The notes below the pieces were generated by a model. That model ran no database searches, had not been told where the DNA came from, and was given only the letters and a program-made list of their open reading frames with translations. This document shows, one piece after another, positions 1 to 13,638 of a DNA stretch of 64,000 bases. Position 1 is the first letter of the stretch. Every line of letters starts with the position of its first letter. The stretch is taken from the NCBI GenBank assembly GCA_034509425.1, contig JAVTVJ010000220.1, positions 1,612,001 through 1,676,000 of the forward strand, read 5' to 3'. Position numbers and translations under genes: made by a program. This DNA is from Eopsaltria australis (lineage: Eukaryota; Chordata; Aves; Passeriformes; Petroicidae).

Positions 1-1875
1 CCTGGTGCACAGGCTGTGTATGAAGATGCTCAGAAGCATCATCTCCCAAAGCACAGTCACCACAGGGGGTGATCACACGTTTTCATCCAGAGCATCACCT
101 CCCTGCTCAAGAGAACTCTCCTCACTGTGGTGTTTGTGAGAGACTTCAAAGCTTGAACTAATGATAATTAGCACCCTGAGATTATCATCTCCCTAAATGG
201 GAGGGATTCTCAGTAACAGTGGGGAGCCAACACAACCAAGGCACCCACAACCCTTCTGTACCAGACCTGCCTGGCCCAGCAGGTACCAACACCAAGGCCA
301 GGAAGAGAAGCAAGCAGGACAAATTTCCCATTTCCCTGGCAAAGAGCTACAGCAGAGAGTCATCACTTTGTGTGGATCAGTGGGTCCCAGGGAAGAAGCA
401 GAAGAGAAAAGGAATCATGCTAGAATATGAGGTTTGACTGAGATTAAGCTGAAACCTCCACAGGTGAATCTCTGCTTCCAGTCAGGCCACACGAGCTGGG
501 TCAACACAGAAAATACAGTGATCTCTTGCCCAAAAGGTTTAATATTAACACCACTACCATACTGCAACTTCATTATCATAGCATATTAAAATAGGCTGCT
601 TATCCACAAAATCTGGGGCTTGGACAGTAATCATTACCTTTTCTACATTTCATAAAAAACAATGCAAAAATGGCTTGCAAATCAGTATGTGAGCACTTCA
701 ACAGCACACACAAAATGTTCTTCCCCAATAATTTCTTCCTGTTTTGCAATTTCAATTTTGGGTGATGTGTGTAGGGAGAAAGGAGGGTGGGAAGCAGAGC
801 TGGGTTTTATATCAAAACTTCCCATTAGCAATTCCAATTATGGGAATTGCACCCATAAAGACGTAGGTCACTGATGCTTTTCTTTACTCATTAGGTAATT
901 TCCAGCATTTTATTCTTTTGGTTTCTGCTCTCTGCCCTATAATTTCCAATGCAGTGTTTAGATTCTTCCAAAAAGCTTCATTGTGTGCTGCCTGCCACTT
1001 GCAAGTAAATAGCACTGTGATGAACTTAGGAATATCCATTTCTCCCATAATTGGTTGGTACCAGTCAGTGCAGTCCAGCAACAGAAAAAATGAGGAAAAT
1101 ACATTGCAAAAAATTAGCTGATTCAAATACTTCCTGAAAATACAGATATTCCACTCTGACTTCTCATTACCAGCAAGATACTAAGGAAAAAGTTGGATTC
1201 TGTGTCATCAAAAATAGCTGTGCCCAGCTTGAAAACTAAGGAACAAAGACCTGCATTTACTTCACTGCATTCTGGGAAGGGGAAATAAAGCAAGATCTGC
1301 CTTTTCTTCTCTCTCTGTAGCATCAGGGAAAGTTCTTCAGAGACTTGTGGACAGCACCAGATACGGTGTGCACAGTTCAACAGAATGTCCATAATGAAAT
1401 ATTTTGCCTGCAATGAAATCTGAACACCATTAATTCATTTTTCTCTTGATTTATGTACTTATTTTTAAAGAATTCGACCCTCTGTTTCTATAGGATAGCC
1501 TAGTGCAACATGTTATATACCAAGGATTACTTGATCAGAGAGAAAGGGACTATTCCTTTTATAATTCTGAATGTTCTTCATTAAGAGAACAGAAAAAAAC
1601 TCAAGGTAATACATGATATGTGCAAATTGCACTGATATTCCAGGATCGGCACACCTGGGCTCCAAATCCACCACCCAAATCAATCACTGCTGATAATCAT
1701 CCTTCTACAGAGCAATGCAGATCAATTTTGATCTGTTAAGTGCTTCTGCCTTACTTTATTACACCACTGTCTCCTAAAGAAGACAGATATGGAGGTATTT
1801 TAATAGAAATTATTTGACACAGCTCTTATAAATTCCATAAAATAATTATCCTTGTGTTGCATGTAGGAGTCAATT
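1..1875. other. SDK1 intron, no recognisable feature
   Basis: The region is downstream of the SDK1 exon in transcript sense. Open frames are all under 100 codons and overlap on opposite strands with no family resemblance. I see no repeat that I can name. Confidence 0.6.
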
Positions 1876-2100
1876 TTGTTAAGTGAGAAGAGCATGGGAC
1901 CAGGAATTACAAAATGTGATTTCTAACCTTGTTTCTGCCCCTGATTCTAACTAAGTGATTTTAGGCTAATCACTTTTATCTTTCTGTGCATCAGTTTTTT
2001 CATTTTGATATTGGAATTAATAACCTGCATCTTGGTAAAGACTTTTGAGGAATACTGATGAAAAGCATTAGATATGAATCAGGCCTTATTATTAATAATA
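1876..2100 (+). repeat. Old MIR/CORE-SINE-like element
   Basis: The segment follows the order of a MIR element. It opens with GAGCATGGGACCAGGAAT, then a diverged TAAGTGATTTTAGGC...ATCAC, then CTTTCTGTGCATCAGTTT, then a TTCATTTTGATATTGGAATT segment, and it ends in TTATTATTAATAATA. These match in order the tRNA-related, CORE (CTCTGTGCCTCAGTTTCC in the consensus) and LINE-like tail parts. It is heavily diverged, as expected for an amniote-age insertion. Boundaries are approximate. Confidence 0.7.
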
Positions 2101-2862
2101 GGAAATTGCTTTGGGATCCTTGGATGATAAGTGCTATTTAAATTCAAAGAAAATATTGGGACTTTAATTGCTTCATCTTTCAGATCTACCCCAGTTTTAC
2201 TTACTCACACAGTGACAGGTAAATTGAACTCGAATTATATCAGAGTGGATACACAAAGACAGAAATGCATGAGCCCCTTGCATTATTGCTGTTGCAGCTT
2301 TTGGATCACCTGCTTTGTGCTGCTCCAGATCCCTCATGGCAAACATCCAAATCTCCCGCTGCTGGTGGGATATTGGGTATTAATGGAAATGCTGAAATCC
2401 CCAAATTCTTTCAACGGCCCAACTTCAAACCGTCCATTTATGCCACGGTTTATCAAAGTCATTACGGTTGTGATGAAACCGCTGTTGTTTTGAAATGATA
2501 TAGGGAACAAAATGTCATTATCAAGTGGTTTCACTGAGGGAAGATCAGAGCCACAGTCTATTAAAGAATTGCCATTGATTTATTCACTAATGTGCCCTAT
2601 ATTTTCATCTGCAAAAGCCTTTGTAAAACCCAGTGTCTATTAGTGCAATTATCCCACATAACAACTCGGCAGGGCACGGCTCATTACGGTGCTTTTTTTT
2701 TGCTTTTAGTGCTGAATGCTGCCAGCAGCATCTGGGTACAGGAGAGGCTTTGGTGGGCACTGACAGTGGGAAAACAACTCCAGCACCAACAGGAGCCTCA
2801 CCCACTGTCTCCAGAGCAAACTGCAGGGAAAACAACTGTAAACTGATATTGTCATCCCAGCA
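2101..2862. other. SDK1 intron between MIR-like and CR1 elements
   Basis: The stretch holds a 120-codon chance frame (2131-2493) and no motif. A T8 run with TGCTTTTAG near 2692-2709 looks like a splice acceptor, but no exon-like frame follows before the CR1. Confidence 0.55.
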
Positions 2863-3112
2863 GTGCCCTGTGACAGGGACAGGCAACAGGCACAACATGA
2901 AACACAAGGAATTCTGTTTAGGCACAAGGGATTTTAATTTATTCCTGGACTGCTATGGTAATCAAACACTGGAGAAGGCTGCGGGCTCTCCACCCTCAGA
3001 GATGCTCCAGTCCCACCTGGACAGAGCCCCTAGCAGCCTGGACCTGCTTTAGCAGGGGTCTGGACTCCACAGGAGCCTTCCAGCCTCATCCACCCTGTGA
3101 TTCTGTGACTAA
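2863..3112 (+). repeat. CR1 LINE 3' end
   Basis: The segment preserves the order of a CR1 3' end: GGCAACAGGCACAACATGAA, an A-rich stretch with TTCTGTTTAGGCACAAGG, then CTCCACCCTCAGAGATGCTC, then CACCTGGACAGAGCCCCTAG, TTTAGCAGGGGTCTGGACT and the tail CACCCTGTGATTCTGTGAC. The sense strand is plus, opposite to SDK1 transcription. Open frames through it are remnants of the 3' UTR, not protein. Confidence 0.85.
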
Positions 3113-4037
3113 TAATTGCTCTCAGATCACCAGGTTGTTGATGTGTGACCTATATTAACCACTGGAAATTAAAGAGAGCAGCTGCAAACACTGAAAACCT
3201 GGACTAGATAGAAAAATACATCCCCTAATAAAACACTGCAGAGAAAACTTTGTTTTTCCTGTTTACTCATCTTCCACCTGAGGGAAGTAAAGCATAAACA
3301 CGACTCTTTTTAGCCATCCTAATTCTGGCAAGACAGTAATGACTGACTTAATTACTAATCAGTTTGCATCAGAAATTAGCAGGCCAAAAGCAGAGTGCTG
3401 CATTAGTCACGCACTTTATTACCCAGTATTTTTGGTATTTCAGAAATATCTCTTTTCCTCAGAATTATCAAGCCAGAACCCATTCCCTTACCACAGCATT
3501 CCCTTGCAGGAACGTTATTTCTTCATTATAAACCAGATTCCAGGCTGGGCATGGAAAGACGAAGCCTCCCTGGTTGCCTGAATCTCTATTAATGACTGCA
3601 GAAAGCCCAGACAGAATTTTCACAGCTCTGAGAAGCAAGGAGAACTCCATGGGAAAACAGGAGCATGCTTTGTTTTGTTTAATAACAAACCAAATCAATT
3701 TGATGAGCAGTGATGGCCTCGGCCCCCGGCACTTCTGAGGAATTAACAAGCGGCCTGGATTTATGGCCTAAAGCAACACTGCTCCATCAGGGAGGGACTC
3801 AGAGCAGCAGCTGAATTTTCAGTCATATTTGCTTCTCAATGGGGAAGAAAGTGAAAATCTAAGCAGAGAAATTTAGGTAAAAAACTCTTTTCTTCCCCCC
3901 CACTAAACATTAATTGTGCCTCTTTTTATCATCATCAGAATTGTGACACCAGGCTAAGCAGACGTATTTCTGTTCAATGCAACATCCACATTTCAATGGA
4001 AATCATTTTGGAGTTCAGGACTTGAGCATTTTGAACA

Positions 4038-4050
4038 TTTTTTTTTTTTT
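4038..4050. repeat. Poly-T tract
   Basis: About 13 T following TTGAACA; a plain homopolymer. Confidence 0.85.
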
Positions 4051-4727
4051 ATAGTTTAAGGTGCGTCAGCAACAAAACCTGTAAATCAAAGCCAACAGAC
4101 TCTTTGGGGCTTGAACTCCATGCCGTGTATAAGATCTTCAGTACTGCTAACATCCACTTCATCTTCCAAAACAAATTTAAAGGAACATGCATTTGTGGAG
4201 AAAAGAATAATGGTTGCCAGACCATAGTCTCCATATGGAAGGATAGGGACAATGAGAAGTGCATTATTTAAAAATACAAGAGGGCTCTGTTCCAGCCACA
4301 GTCAGGCACTATAAATATTTCAGCTACTTTTATAATTGGGTTCATTTAAAATACTATCTACTCCCAAAAACATTGCATTCAAAATGTATTGTGCAGAATA
4401 ACTATCATTTGTTTTGGTCACATCAAAATATCACTCAAAAAACCATTAGGGATTCTTTTTTTTTTTTCCTGGCTGTGATGCTGTAAAACAACATCTCCCT
4501 GAGACCAAAAAAAAAAATGATGTTGTAGAACATATAATTCATCTTGCCTCTGGATAAAATGACTGCTGTGAAACAATCCAAAAACTTTCAGCAGGGAGAT
4601 AAAACAATGTATATTTTTTTGCCAGAAAACCCAAGCTGCCTGGCAGCACCTCATTTTAGCCCGATGGTTAAATCTCAAACAGTCTCCTGGATAATCATTT
4701 TTGTTCGTGCCCCAAAGACAGGGTTAA

Positions 4728-4778
4728 TTATGCAATATTTTTAATATAAACTGCAAAAACATTGCATAATATTTGCAG
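4728..4778. promoter_or_regulatory. Nested inverted repeats built from TTATGCAAT and CTGCAAA, possible factor sites
   Basis: TTATGCAAT (4728-4736) is matched by its reverse complement ATTGCATAA (4761-4769). CTGCAAA (4751-4757) is matched by TTTGCAG (4772-4778). TTATGCAAT resembles C/EBP, PAR-bZIP and POU-type sites. The palindromes are seen; any regulatory role is inference. Confidence 0.3.
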
Positions 4779-7700
4779 TAGCATGGTATCATCAATGCCA
4801 TGAAAGACACAACTCCTGTACAACAGCACCAAACTTCACAGAACTGTGCAATAAAGCCTTTTCCTTTGGAGTAATTGAATTTCTAAGTGAAAATGTGAAG
4901 ATGGATTTTATCCTGTTCTTCTTTAGTGTGTGTTTGCATTTAAGTTGCATTTAATATTTTTCTATTAAGAAATCAGTAACGAGGCATACCGGTATTCTGA
5001 ATGGAGTATCCAATGGTGTGTTCTTTTTGTGTTTGTTATTTTTGAACTCCCCATGACTTTAAAAGAAAAGGAGGCTTCATGGTTTGGATGCTCTGGATTG
5101 CAACACAGCAAAAAACAGACTCAGAAATTAGCAATTCCTCACAGAGGCTTCCAGAAGAAAGGGTTTGTTCTGCACAAGGCACAAGTGTTAATATCCTCTG
5201 CACATTCCATACCCCTCAAATGTTATCAACCATGAATGTGAGAAGCAAGAACACAGAATAATCTCCCAGGATTAACCCAAACCTTGGCTGTGGGGACAAA
5301 CCTGAAAATTCCCTCACACTTTTTTCTCCCAGCACAGACAGAGCCGACCTATTTCCTCACAAGATGAGCCCACCGTTAACATCAGCCTTTGAACGTGTGT
5401 CAGCTCCACCTTTTTAGCACTTTTAGCCTTCAGTCGCGGTGACAGGCATATCTTTCACCATCTCTAATCTGGGAAGCTTTGCAGAATTAAGTTAAATGTG
5501 ATGGTGAGCAGCATTATTTACAGGCTTTGTGAAGTGCTCTGAACGTCAGCCTTCAGGAAACGGCTAAAAATCTTCTTCACCTCAGTTCAGAAACAGGAAA
5601 AGAAAACTTTTGAAGTTTGAAGGGTTTTTTAGAACTAAAACTGCGGCAGGTTGAAGTCACACCAGAAAATAAAATCCAGGCTCCCGTTTGTGCCTCTGTC
5701 TGGCAAGGCCAGACCTAATAAGGATGGGCATATGTTCTTTCCAAGAATTATTCCAATCCTCCTGCCCTTCCGTTCACCTGCTGATCCCAGAATCTGCCTC
5801 TGGTGCCATGGCCAAGCCCTGGCTGGTTGGGGACACCCCCTGTCCCCCAGCACCTCCCCAGACAGCCTCAGCCCGTCCTGCTGCCCCAGCCAGCTGTTAG
5901 GCAATGATCAAAATCGGCCGATTATCGCTCCAGCCAAGAAATATTCTTCCACCAGGAATAAGAAATCACCTCCATATTGCCAGTCCCAAAGTAGGCAAGG
6001 AAAATTACGTTCATTAAAAACCTTCCCATAATGACATCCTTCCTATCAAAAGGCTCAGGGATGACTGACCTTGGCGTCCAGGATTAAGGCAGCATTATTT
6101 TTCTTGATTACCAGCAGCAGAATAGTGGGGAAATTATAAAGCCATTGAGAGGATTAATACAGCCCTGATCTCTCTCTCCTGGCTCTTTATCTCAAGCGAT
6201 TAAAGTTCTCCAGGAAAAAAACCCTAAAATAAAATAGCCATGGAGCATACGCCTGCTGCCATGGAGAGAGACAGGATCAGCTCCAGCAGCAGCTCCCCGT
6301 GACAGCCGGGCCAGAGGTTAATTATGCATTCTGTACATGGCTTTAATCACTTTAATCAGATCACTGCTCTGCTCCATCTCAGGCTGGAACGTCCTAAAAG
6401 CAAGAGCAGCCCTTTGGGCCTGGCAGTGTTTGTTTTAAGCCAGGGGAGGGGAGGAAGAAGAGGGAACATGCTGCATTAACCACCAACAAAAAGAGATGCT
6501 GCAAAACATATCGGGCAGACACGCAGGCTGAGCCTGGCCATTGGTGTGAGCGGGGCCAGAGTGGCACTGAGGGGTCACACAGGGGACAATGAGGTCCCTT
6601 CCTGCTTTAGAGACACCCAGAGAGCTGTCCCAGACTCTGGAACAAAGCACATCCCCAACACACGCCCTGCACGCTCCTCCCCACCTTTGTCTCTGCTGCC
6701 AGAGCCTGATACCCAGCAAAGGCAAAGAAAAACAAGGGGAATAATTGCACAGCAACAGGAAAAGCCACATTAGGGGAGATGGAACCGACTGGTTGGAAAT
6801 CACAGGAGCCAGAGCTCCCGTCCCCCACGTGGGAACAAAGGATTGCTCCTTTCAGAACTTCGGCCAGGGTTATTATCAGCTCTGTTCAGGGTTTTGTGCT
6901 TGCATCTTACACAGACAAATCTCTCATTTATGGACATTTGATTTGAAAAGAAAGAGTTGAATAGGCCTTTTTTTTTATTTAATTAAGGAATATCGGCCGT
7001 CAGGAGGAAGGGAGGAAGTGCCATCCATGGAATGAAGTGGGAGAGAGAAATCTGTCTTTGTTCCCTTCGGAGCATACAGAGACATTGTTATGTTCTATTT
7101 AAATTATTTTCAAACTGGGTGGCATGAGGAGAGCGCTCAGGCTTCTCCCCAGCAGCCAATATTTATTGCAACATAAAAAATGTCAAACATGGATGGGTTC
7201 TAACTTTGAACAAAACAATCCCTGAGTCAAACTGATCCTCATTACAAGGCTCTCTCTCATCGCCAGACTTCACTTTACTACGAGGCCACACTTCCCCTGC
7301 CAGACACAGTCCCCAGGTTACTTTCCTTTTACATCAGAAAGCAGAAACCTGAGAACATAATTCAGTCCCAAATAAGCTCCTTTTTACAAAAACATCCAAA
7401 ATATTTGACAATTCTTGTGGACCCTTCTGCAGTGTTTTATTGAGCAAAGAGAATCTTTAAAATAAATTTATTTCCTTTCATAGCAGCCCATAAATACTTC
7501 TCTATATAATGCTCTGGATATACCTGCCTATACACAAGGGACTCTAAAAGTGTTTGAAGATAATTTATTAATTTTATTTTTAAATCCAGCCATCTGGAGC
7601 TATAAACACATTCAGTGAATTACATAATAAGACCAATATCTAACAAAATCCTCCCACGCCTGCCCGGAGAACTCCATCATCCAAAGACCCAACTCATCCT

Positions 7701-9865
7701 TAATCCTAAAGCTGTCATATTCTGTTGGTCCCAGTTTTTGTCCCAGGTACATTAAAAAGTCCACATTTGAATTGCTTTTATTTCTGCTTTTAATTCATAA
7801 TCAACCTACATATTTCACCTTGAAAAAAATATCTGGTGTAGTCCAACGAAGAACAAAATAAATAAAAACACGTTTTGGAGGTGAGGAAATGATGAGGAGG
7901 AAGGAGACCTGCCAGAGACACCTTCCTGTGCCAGTTTCTATGGAGAATTTCAGGTCTCTCACCTCAAACCTTCTCAGAAACACCTCTGGCCTTGACATCT
8001 TCCCGTGCACAGGTGGGGAGTGAGGGGTCTTTAAGAATTGTGGAGTGCCCAGGTACCCAAGGGGGCCTAGAACAGACAGTGTCTGCTCAAATATGAAAAT
8101 GAACACCAAGAAGAGGGGACAGCATTTTAGCAACACCTGTCTTTCTACAGAAGAAGTTCTCACAGTTATAAGGAAGGAAGTTCGATCCATTTTAGAATAA
8201 AGTTTATCACCTGTGCATTTTTGAAGCCAAAAATTGGAACCAATTGGAAGTGAAAGATTTAAAATTTACGTTTTAGCATTACTTGATTAAAGAAGATTTG
8301 ACTTTCCAAAGAAAGTTGTATGATGAGAGCACTGGTCTCCAGTTTATCCCCAGAGTCTGGGGGAGCTGACAGAAAAATACCAGGATAATTCCAGGGTTCT
8401 CTCAAAGCCTGAGTTAATAAAGACAGGGTCACTTCCAAATGTCACCATCTCTTTATGCAACAAGCACCACCGGAGTTTTAAGATAAAAACATTCCCAGCT
8501 CAAAGGTTTTGCAAGTTGATATTATCACTCCCAGAAAAATCACTTTGGAGCTTAGCAAGTAATGAAACACCTTTCAAAAGCAACTTAAGAAGAGGGGAGG
8601 CAATAGCAGTGAAAACAACCTTGTTCTCGGGCAAGAGGCTGTTTTCAATAAATAAAACAAACGGCAGAACAAACCCTATTGCACAGAGAATGACCTTTCA
8701 GCAAGTCTAACCTTAGTTCAGTGTAAAGGAAATTAAAGTCTCTGGTACTGATGCAGGCATAGTCAAGAGCATCTTGTGCTGGCAGCAAGAATTCCTGTTG
8801 CTGCTTTACTTCTGACCTTTTGCATCCAGCAGGAGAGGAAGGGAGAGAGAAGGGAGCCCATCTGGATTTCCTGTAGACAAGATGTCTGTTCACATACATC
8901 ATGACCCAGCTGGTAAATAAAGAAACCTTGGCAAGTGGTGGTGAGCAAAAATGTGTCCTGCTGATAGGATTTCTCCAGGAGAGGCAGCAGCTCTGAATAA
9001 AGTCCCCATTCTCAATAATCTGCTCGTTGTCTCTGGGGGAAATCAGATTTAACATTTATTTGCCCTTTGGTTACCAGAGGAGCAGACTGACTGCAGACTG
9101 TCCTTTTCCCTGAGCCATTCAAAAAGTGGCCTTTCAAAGCTGGTTTCTCTAAGAAACTTTCATCTCTTTAGATGACATTTCTCTGAAATCTGCCTGTCCA
9201 TGAGCACAGGACTGGGAGCTGGCCCTGGCAGAAGATCCCTCCTTCCCACCAGTTCATTGTCTGTTGCAATTTACTCCCTTCCTTGAACTACGTGCTCTGG
9301 ACGTTTCTTCATCTCCTTCCACACCTCATTCAGAATGTGTGAAACACTACTGCAGCCACCCTGCTCAGGGAGATCCTTTCCACCAATAGTTTCTGAATCC
9401 CATGAGAAATGATAGTTATGAGGAGGTAGAGGAATTTTTGGAATGTTTTCAAGATCGTTGTGATCAGTAAAAGTTCCAGGCCACAACCCAAAGGAACATC
9501 CCTGGAGAAACTAATTTTTAAAAAATAAGATTCCTCAGTCCCTGTATTTCCTATATTAAGAACCTGCATGGAAAACTGTTAGAATAACATGAACTTCCTT
9601 CTTCACAGAATAATTCCTCTCAAATATTTATCCCAAAGGTGCAACACCTAACAGGGACTTTAGAAGCCACTAAAATAAGAATGTTATTGCAGCCACAGCA
9701 CAGCCAACTCTCTTCTCACAGTAAATCCACAACACCTTCATCATTATCCCAGATACTTTTGGCAAACTCATGGCAACACCCAGGCTGCTGAGTGGTCTGA
9801 GAACAAAGCACATCAGCACTGTGCATCCAAACCAGGTTATAGTCTGGAACTCGCTCAGTCCTTCA

Positions 9866-10083
9866 AATACACCAAGAAATCCTTCCCTGTGAGGGTGGTG
9901 AGGCCCTGGCACAGATTCCCAGAGAAGCTGTGGCTGCCCCATCCCTGGAAGTGTCCAAGGCCAGGTTGGATGGGGCTTGGAGCAGCCTGGGGTAGTGGAA
10001 GGTGACCCTGCCCATGGCAGGGGGTGGAACTGAATGGGCTTTAAGGTCCTTTGTAATCAGAACCGTTCTGTGATTCCATGATG
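9866..10083 (+). repeat. CR1 LINE 3' end
   Basis: A well-preserved bird CR1 tail: CCTTCCCTGTGAGGGTGGTG, AGGCCCTGGCACAGATTCCC, GAGAAGCTGTGGCTGCCCCA, CCAAGGCCAGGTTGGATGGG, then CCCTGCCCATGGCAGGGGGT, CTTTAAGGTCC and a terminal TTCTGTGATTCCATGATGA. It looks younger than the copy near position 3000, because the diagnostic blocks are almost unbroken. It is 5'-truncated, as is usual for CR1. Confidence 0.92.
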
Positions 10084-13000
10084 AGGCAGCTTTATCTCTT
10101 GCTGCTTAAATAAAGTTCATTTTTCTTAACATGACAGTTTTAATCTCATTCAACTGAAAACTCTGTTCAACAGTATTTAATAAACCCACTATTACCCAGA
10201 GACACATATACTACACAGAAATGATACCATTTATAGGAGTAAGTTATGTGGCACATTTTTCAAAGTCAGTGATTGGTGACAGGCTTGCTTACTGCTCATT
10301 AATAAAAAATAAAGGCATCGCTCCTGCTGGATACTACTAAGGTTTCTTGTTTACTTTTCCTTCCAATTACTGTAATTGACCTATAACTCACTGGAGTTTT
10401 GGGCATTTATTCTAAACTTTGCACAGAATGCAGCCACAATCCTTCAGCATGGCAGCTAAATATGTCAGGATTAACATTCTGCTAAATATTCCAAGAGAAA
10501 TTACACCAGTGTTGTAAGCTGGGGGTTTATGAGAGGTTTTATGCAATTTGTGGATTCTGATCACATCTGGGACAATATTAAAGGGCAAGTAAAGGTCTGT
10601 CACAAATCTGTGTTTATCTCTCTGCTAAGCTGAAAATAAAAATCCGACCAAATCTCAGAGTCTGGTGTGAGAAATAATTATGTAATAGTTTGCTGTATTT
10701 CCGTAATTTCTCTCATTTGATGTCAGGCAAAACACCAATAACTTAAAGTGTCTCTGCTTGATACAAGCACAGGGTAATGAGGCTGTTTGATCACGAAGGG
10801 ATGCTCTTCCATCCCTGCTTTCTGCAAAGGTTTTTCTCATATGAGAACTCAAACCTCAATTCCTGCACTCCAGAAAGATTTCACTTTTTTTGATCACCAG
10901 ATACAAGGACCCGAGATGTGCTCAGACAAGTGGCTCTAGATGAGACAGCCTCGAAAATCCAAACTAATTTTAAGCACAAGGAGCAAAAATCCTCTCAGCA
11001 CAAGGACTTGCAGGGTGCACCATGCAGCTGTCAGGAAACAGCCTCCAAAGCTCCACAGCCAGAACTTGTCTGACAGCTGTGGATTACAAACCTCTTCCAA
11101 AACTGGCCTAGCAAACATCTACACCACAACCCTGCAACCCCTTGGCAATTTAGTAGCTGCCTCAAATTGTTTTTCAAAGCAGATTTTTCCCTTTTCATAG
11201 CGATGGAATAAACACAAACTCTTCTAATTCAGTAATCAGGACAGATAATTACATCCTCTTAATTGTTTTCTTTTTCCAGCTTAGGTTCATGTTGATGGGA
11301 GATGGTAAAATTAGTCCACGAGCCATCTGAAGTTTGCCACTTGCTGATTAAAGCCTTAATTGATTCAGAATGTTTTACAAATCAATCTCTGAATTACTTC
11401 GGGATCATGGTGGCATATTGTAAAAAGGAATTCAAACGCACACACGCTCCCCTTGTGAATGAGAATCACATTCCCATAAATCCTTAACTGCATAAACAAC
11501 TTGGTTATGTTGTTTCAAAATTCACTGTTTGACAAATTCAGAGGAAAACGGCAAAATGAAAATTGCCTAAAATACAACCTGCTGTGACTTACAGAGGATT
11601 CTTATTCCTTCTTTAGCTTACTTTGCAATTTTTGAATGGATTGCAATGATACAATCTTGAGGGGAAAAAAAAAGTAAAAAAATAGAACTGTCCCCATCTT
11701 CTACAAACTCATAAACTGTGATCTACAACCCAATGCATTCTGAGCCAGATGTGTTTTTCTGATTCAATGCACTCCTTCCCTCAATCAGGATCCACACTTT
11801 TCACTGAGATTTGATATTCCCTATCATGCACTTCTGGTGAGCTTTGCACGTTTCCAGAGACTGCTACTCAGGATTTCCTTCTGAAACAGAGATTTTAAAG
11901 TTCTCTTGGTGAGCAAGGATGAAAAGCAGAGTTATCTGCCATTGTTCTCAAGGGCTCATCAAAAGGAGCAGCTCTGGCTGTAAGGACAAGACCCTCCCTT
12001 CCCAGAGCTGAATTTGCAGGGGTCAGAGTGAGCATTAGACAGCCTTGATGTCTCTCTTCACCCAGAACTGATCATTCAATTCAGCTCACCTTTGTCTCAG
12101 CCTAACCACAGGCTCACTGCACTCAAGGACAGGGACACCACTTAAAACACACCACTGTGCCCTTAAAAAAAAACAACAAGAGGGGCTTCGGTCCTGAATT
12201 TCAAAAGCTGAAAGATTTCACAAAACATCCTATTTCTCACAACACACGTTGTCTATAAAAACTGTTCCTCCCTTGTTTTTGTAAGAGCTGTGTGTGGCAA
12301 ACACAACTGGATGCTGAAGTGAGCTGGATTGCAGAGATATTCCAGGGTTTTTCCAGGAACCATTTCCTCCGGAGGCACAAGGGTGGGCAGCACAGACAGG
12401 GTTGGTGTTTGCTGTTTGCACCCGTGGACAGAACTTTCTACAGATCCCACACCTTTATGCCTCCCCATAAAGGGTATATTTACTTTGAAAAATTCTTATA
12501 CAAAGATGCAACTGAAAAACTTCTGTGCCACAAATATTACTCAGGTAATTCATATTCACTTCTGATGAATATTTAAAGAACAGCACTCAGTTAAGGATAG
12601 GGATTTATGACAAACACACCACCTCCAGCATTAACACACAAATGAGCTTTGTGCTCCCCGTTCCGCTGCTGTGCTGTGCCATGAAGTATCTGTAAATATG
12701 TAATATTAAGATACTAAAAAGTCATCAAAGTTGTTTGTGACATTGTGAAGTGAAACTGAAATCAAGTACCTGAGTCACACAAACCGAATATGGACTCGTT
12801 AAAACCCGGACTTTTAAAAATTGCAATAAAGTCTTGTCAGCTGACTTCATAAACCTCCACTTGAAACACACAGGTAAGAGCTTTATTGCTTTAAAAGTAG
12901 CAAAATACAGTTCTGAAAGGAAGCTGCCTTAAAGGACCAGCGTGTGCAAAGGCTGCAGGAAAACAGCTTGGTCATTATTCACAGTAAACTCATAATTTGT

Positions 13001-13602
13001 ATGTTGTAAGTCTCACAACTGGAAATATTTTGACAAAATTAAGAACACCTCCTCTAGTGTGTGCAGTGGAAGAATGAACCAAGAAAAACACTATCTACCT
13101 GCATCTGCCAGCCATAAACTCGAGATAAACAGTGTTACTTCATCCCTCTCACAGCTGCCACAGCCTCATGCTGCCACACTAATTAGAGGTCTGTCACTTC
13201 TTCCATTACAAACACCCTCCGAAGGCATTTGTAACAACCTTGTAAAAAAAGATTTATCTGTGAGTTTTAAGAATTCCACTGCTTTCTCCACCTTTAAATC
13301 ATCAAGAAAAGCCCTCCTCAAGCAGCCCAGCTGACTGCAGTGACACCAAGCTACAACAAAAATGCACAACTACCCCAGAGCTGTTAGTTCAAAATGAATT
13401 CTGCATTATGCTCAGCAACTCAGCACTCACTACCACATCCTAAAAGATCTGCCAGATTCCATATTTCACCCCTTGAGCCTCTGAGGTGCAAATCCCCCTG
13501 TTCTACAGTGGACACACAGAGCTGACAGCCACAATCTGATCAGAGTCTTCGTCTCCTCACCCCCTCCAGAGCAGGGCTGTGGTTGCTGATGATGCTTTTA
13601 TA

Positions 13603-13638
13603 AATACTACTTTTAAAAGCAATACTACTATTAAAAGC
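13603..13638. repeat. Tandem duplication of an 18-bp unit
   Basis: AATACTACTTTTAAAAGC is followed directly by AATACTACTATTAAAAGC, with one mismatch. Confidence 0.9.

Larger units (their letters stand above)
3113..9865. other. SDK1 intron, mostly unique DNA
   Basis: Apart from the poly-T and the palindromic cluster listed separately, this is unique AT-rich DNA. The part at about 6060-6370 combines several TTAATTA/GATTAA-type homeodomain-like words (GGTTAATTATGCATTC, GGCTTTAATCACTTTAATCA) with unusually non-repetitive sequence, so it is a candidate conserved non-coding element. No exon was found. Confidence 0.5.

Noticed and set aside
2633..3052. A 139-codon plus-strand open frame
   Set aside because: Its second half is CR1 3' untranslated sequence, so it cannot be a gene.
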